Below, piece by piece: positions 30,094-30,194 of a stretch of 30,194 nt of DNA. The position numbers were made by a program, and so were the translations under genes. The first letter of the stretch is position 1. Each line of letters begins with the position of its first letter. The notes under the pieces are model-generated. The model worked only from the letters and a program-made list of their open reading frames with translations. It was not told the DNA's origin and searched no databases. The stretch covers positions 1 through 30,194 of the forward strand of contig JASHWZ010000051.1 of NCBI GenBank assembly GCA_030043865.1, written 5' to 3'. The stretch is from Thermoplasmata archaeon. GTDB taxonomy: Archaea; Thermoplasmatota; Thermoplasmata; Lutacidiplasmatales; UBA184.

Positions 30094-30194
30094 TCAGAAC
30101 CTCGGATCGTCCCCGTCGTCCAGTGTGAACCCGGGACGTGGCGAAAACGCGGGATGGTCGGGTCGGAAACGGGCCGGCCAGACGGGCCGGAGCC
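30094..30194 (-). CDS. Possible C-terminal end of a protein, truncated by window edge
   Basis: The minus strand is open from the window edge to a TGA at 30096-30094, encoding about 32 residues that end FTLDDGDDPRF. Because only the tail is visible, no function can be given. The acidic ending and third-position GC fit a real gene convergent with thyX, 7 nt from its stop, but a chance frame of this length is not excluded. Confidence 0.35.
   Translation of the reverse strand, partial: LRPVWPARFRPDHPAFSPRPGFTLDDGDDPRF

Overview
The window is very GC-rich (roughly 70% by eye) and reads as archaeal, most likely a high-GC member of the Thermoplasmatota. The signs are: (i) many genes have a TATA-like box 25-30 nt before a GTG or ATG start, which implies leaderless or nearly leaderless transcripts; (ii) both tRNA genes lack an encoded CCA end and have a TATA box about 28 nt upstream; (iii) there are lineage-flavoured proteins, such as a receiver/DUF835-like/ArsR-type response regulator, DUF981 and DUF998 membrane proteins, and a YVTN-propeller surface protein with 'GLPxGTxWxV' modules. 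The phylum call is inference.

Layout. 1-2149: the 3' part of purA, a LysO-family exporter and tRNA-Val(CAC). 2328-6248: a response regulator, a DUF981 membrane protein and a soluble two-PAS histidine kinase on the minus strand, then a degenerate stand-alone receiver-like protein on the plus strand. 6293-12424: a minus-strand block with a GNAT acetyltransferase, a secondary-alcohol-type Zn dehydrogenase, and an operon of APC permease, arginine deiminase (arcA) and carbamate kinase (arcC). 12636-16670: threonine synthase, an HNH endonuclease, an ArsB/NhaD-type transporter and a short fold-type-I aminotransferase. 16681-19510: a 96-aa unknown and, divergent from it, a class III aminotransferase/Zn-dehydrogenase operon. 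19512-22926: a sugar-nucleotidyltransferase, an NDH-2-like flavoprotein, a universal stress protein and a DUF998 protein. 23038-25812: a 14-bladed surface protein. 25999-30194: tRNA-Cys(GCA), a PHP phosphoesterase, metG, thyX and the tail of another gene.

The most notable signal is an 18-bp palindrome, consensus SSTCAASCSGRNTTGACC. It occurs four times, and each copy lies just upstream of a TATA-like element of a minus-strand gene: DUF981, GNAT, alcohol dehydrogenase, and the permease-arcA-arcC operon. By eye its core TCAA-N6-TTGA occurs nowhere else in the window. This looks like a small undescribed regulon linking arginine fermentation, redox balancing and protein acetylation. The regulator is not identified; the nearby two-component system is a candidate only by proximity.

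The arginine system could work as follows: the permease imports arginine, ArcA makes citrulline and ammonia, and ArcC makes ATP from carbamoyl phosphate. The ornithine carbamoyltransferase that should connect ArcA and ArcC is not in this window.
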